This document shows, in pieces, positions 5,671 to 5,882 of a stretch of 5,882 nt of DNA. The stretch is taken from positions 1 through 5,882 of the forward strand of contig MGRR01000013.1 of assembly GCA_001798265.1 (NCBI GenBank), read 5' to 3'. Positions within the stretch are counted from its first letter, which is position 1, and every line of letters starts with the position of its first letter. Under the pieces are notes generated by a model. That model did not search any database. It saw only the letters and a program-made list of their open reading frames with translations, and was not told where the DNA came from. The DNA comes from Deltaproteobacteria bacterium RIFCSPHIGHO2_12_FULL_43_9 (GTDB lineage: Bacteria; Bdellovibrionota; O2-12-FULL-43-9). A program made the position numbers and the translations under genes.

Positions 5671-5683
5671 ATATGGAGGAGAC

Positions 5684-5882
5684 ATGAAATCAATTAACGC
5701 AACTGAAGCCAAAAAACGGTTATTGGAGCTCATTAGGGAGTCTGATCAAAGTTTTGAACGCTACTGCATAGTTCGAAACGGCGTCCCAAAAGCGATTTTG
5801 ATGTCCGTGGAGGACTATGATGGTTGGCTGGAAACCCTGGAAATATTGAGCTCTAAAAATGCAATGGCGGAAATTAAAAAAG
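5684..5882 (+). CDS. Phd/YefM-family antitoxin, N-terminal part (cut by window edge)
   Basis: The first 66 residues of a type II toxin-antitoxin antitoxin are visible and the reading frame is open at the window end. The start ATG has GGAGG 4 nt upstream. MKSINATEAKKRLLELI at 1-17 is the family's N-terminal strand and helix that forms the DNA-binding dimer. YCIVRNGVPKAILMSVEDYD at 27-46 matches the conserved pattern (I.rnG.p.avl.s.ed.) found in YefM/Phd. WLETLEILSS at 48-57 is the following helix, leading to the toxin-binding tail, which begins near the window end. Family members are usually about 75-95 aa, so most of the protein is present. It is transcribed divergently from the aroA operon from its own strong promoter. 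A RelE/YoeB/ParE- or Doc-type toxin gene is expected immediately downstream, outside the window. Confidence 0.9.
   Translation, partial: MKSINATEAKKRLLELIRESDQSFERYCIVRNGVPKAILMSVEDYDGWLETLEILSSKNAMAEIKK

Larger units (their letters stand above)
5240..5683. other. Intergenic region between the divergent aroA operon and antitoxin gene
   Basis: This 444-nt gap contains, left to right, the doubtful 39-codon frame next to aroA (5253-5372), a nested palindromic element (5395-5535), a plain AT-rich stretch (about 5548-5630) in which I see no gene or motif, and the antitoxin promoter (5635-5663). I could not identify a convincing minus-strand promoter for aroA. TTGACT at 5275-5270 is followed at the right distance only by TTACCC, a poor -10. 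Confidence 0.7.

Overview
The window holds a stretch of chromosome from a Gram-negative (lipopolysaccharide-making) bacterium. The diagnostic genes are lpxD for lipid A and a six-domain ribosomal protein S1. The order aroA-cmk-...-rpsA-sppA is common in Deltaproteobacteria-like and related lineages, but I cannot name the phylum from this sequence alone. Moderate GC with frequent AGA/AGG/ATA codons fits many uncultured lineages.

Region 1 (1-5239, minus strand) is one compact, apparently co-directional operon read right to left: aroA (EPSP synthase), cmk (cytidylate kinase), lpxD (lipid A N-acyltransferase), rpsA (ribosomal protein S1) and the 5' end of sppA (membrane signal peptide peptidase). 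aroA and cmk share an ATGA overlap. cmk and lpxD overlap by 8 nt if lpxD starts at the GTG I prefer. rpsA and sppA follow after gaps of 59 and 65 nt, and the first of these gaps may hold an rpsA promoter. Together the genes serve aromatic amino-acid precursor synthesis, CDP/dCDP supply, outer-membrane lipid A, translation and membrane protein quality control. The unusual member is lpxD, which normally sits with bamA/skp/fabZ/lpxA.

Region 2 (5240-5683) is a 444-nt gap between divergent transcription units. Next to aroA is a short open frame that may be the eroded end of a former upstream gene. In the middle is a ~141-bp nested palindromic element with imperfect 25-nt terminal inverted repeats and GC-rich hairpins, resembling a MITE or dispersed intergenic repeat. 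On the right is a consensus sigma-70 promoter whose -10 box is embedded in a near-perfect 16-bp palindrome.

Region 3 (5684-5882, plus strand) is the start of a Phd/YefM-type antitoxin gene, cut by the window edge. Its toxin, if present, lies outside.

The left edge (1-60) is a perfect 24-bp inverted repeat with a 12-nt loop. It takes the sppA reading frame away from the expected family sequence, so it is probably a fold-back assembly or library artefact at a contig end. I found no RNA genes, CRISPR array, insertion-sequence transposase or clearly novel protein system. The most interesting material is in the 5253-5683 gap.
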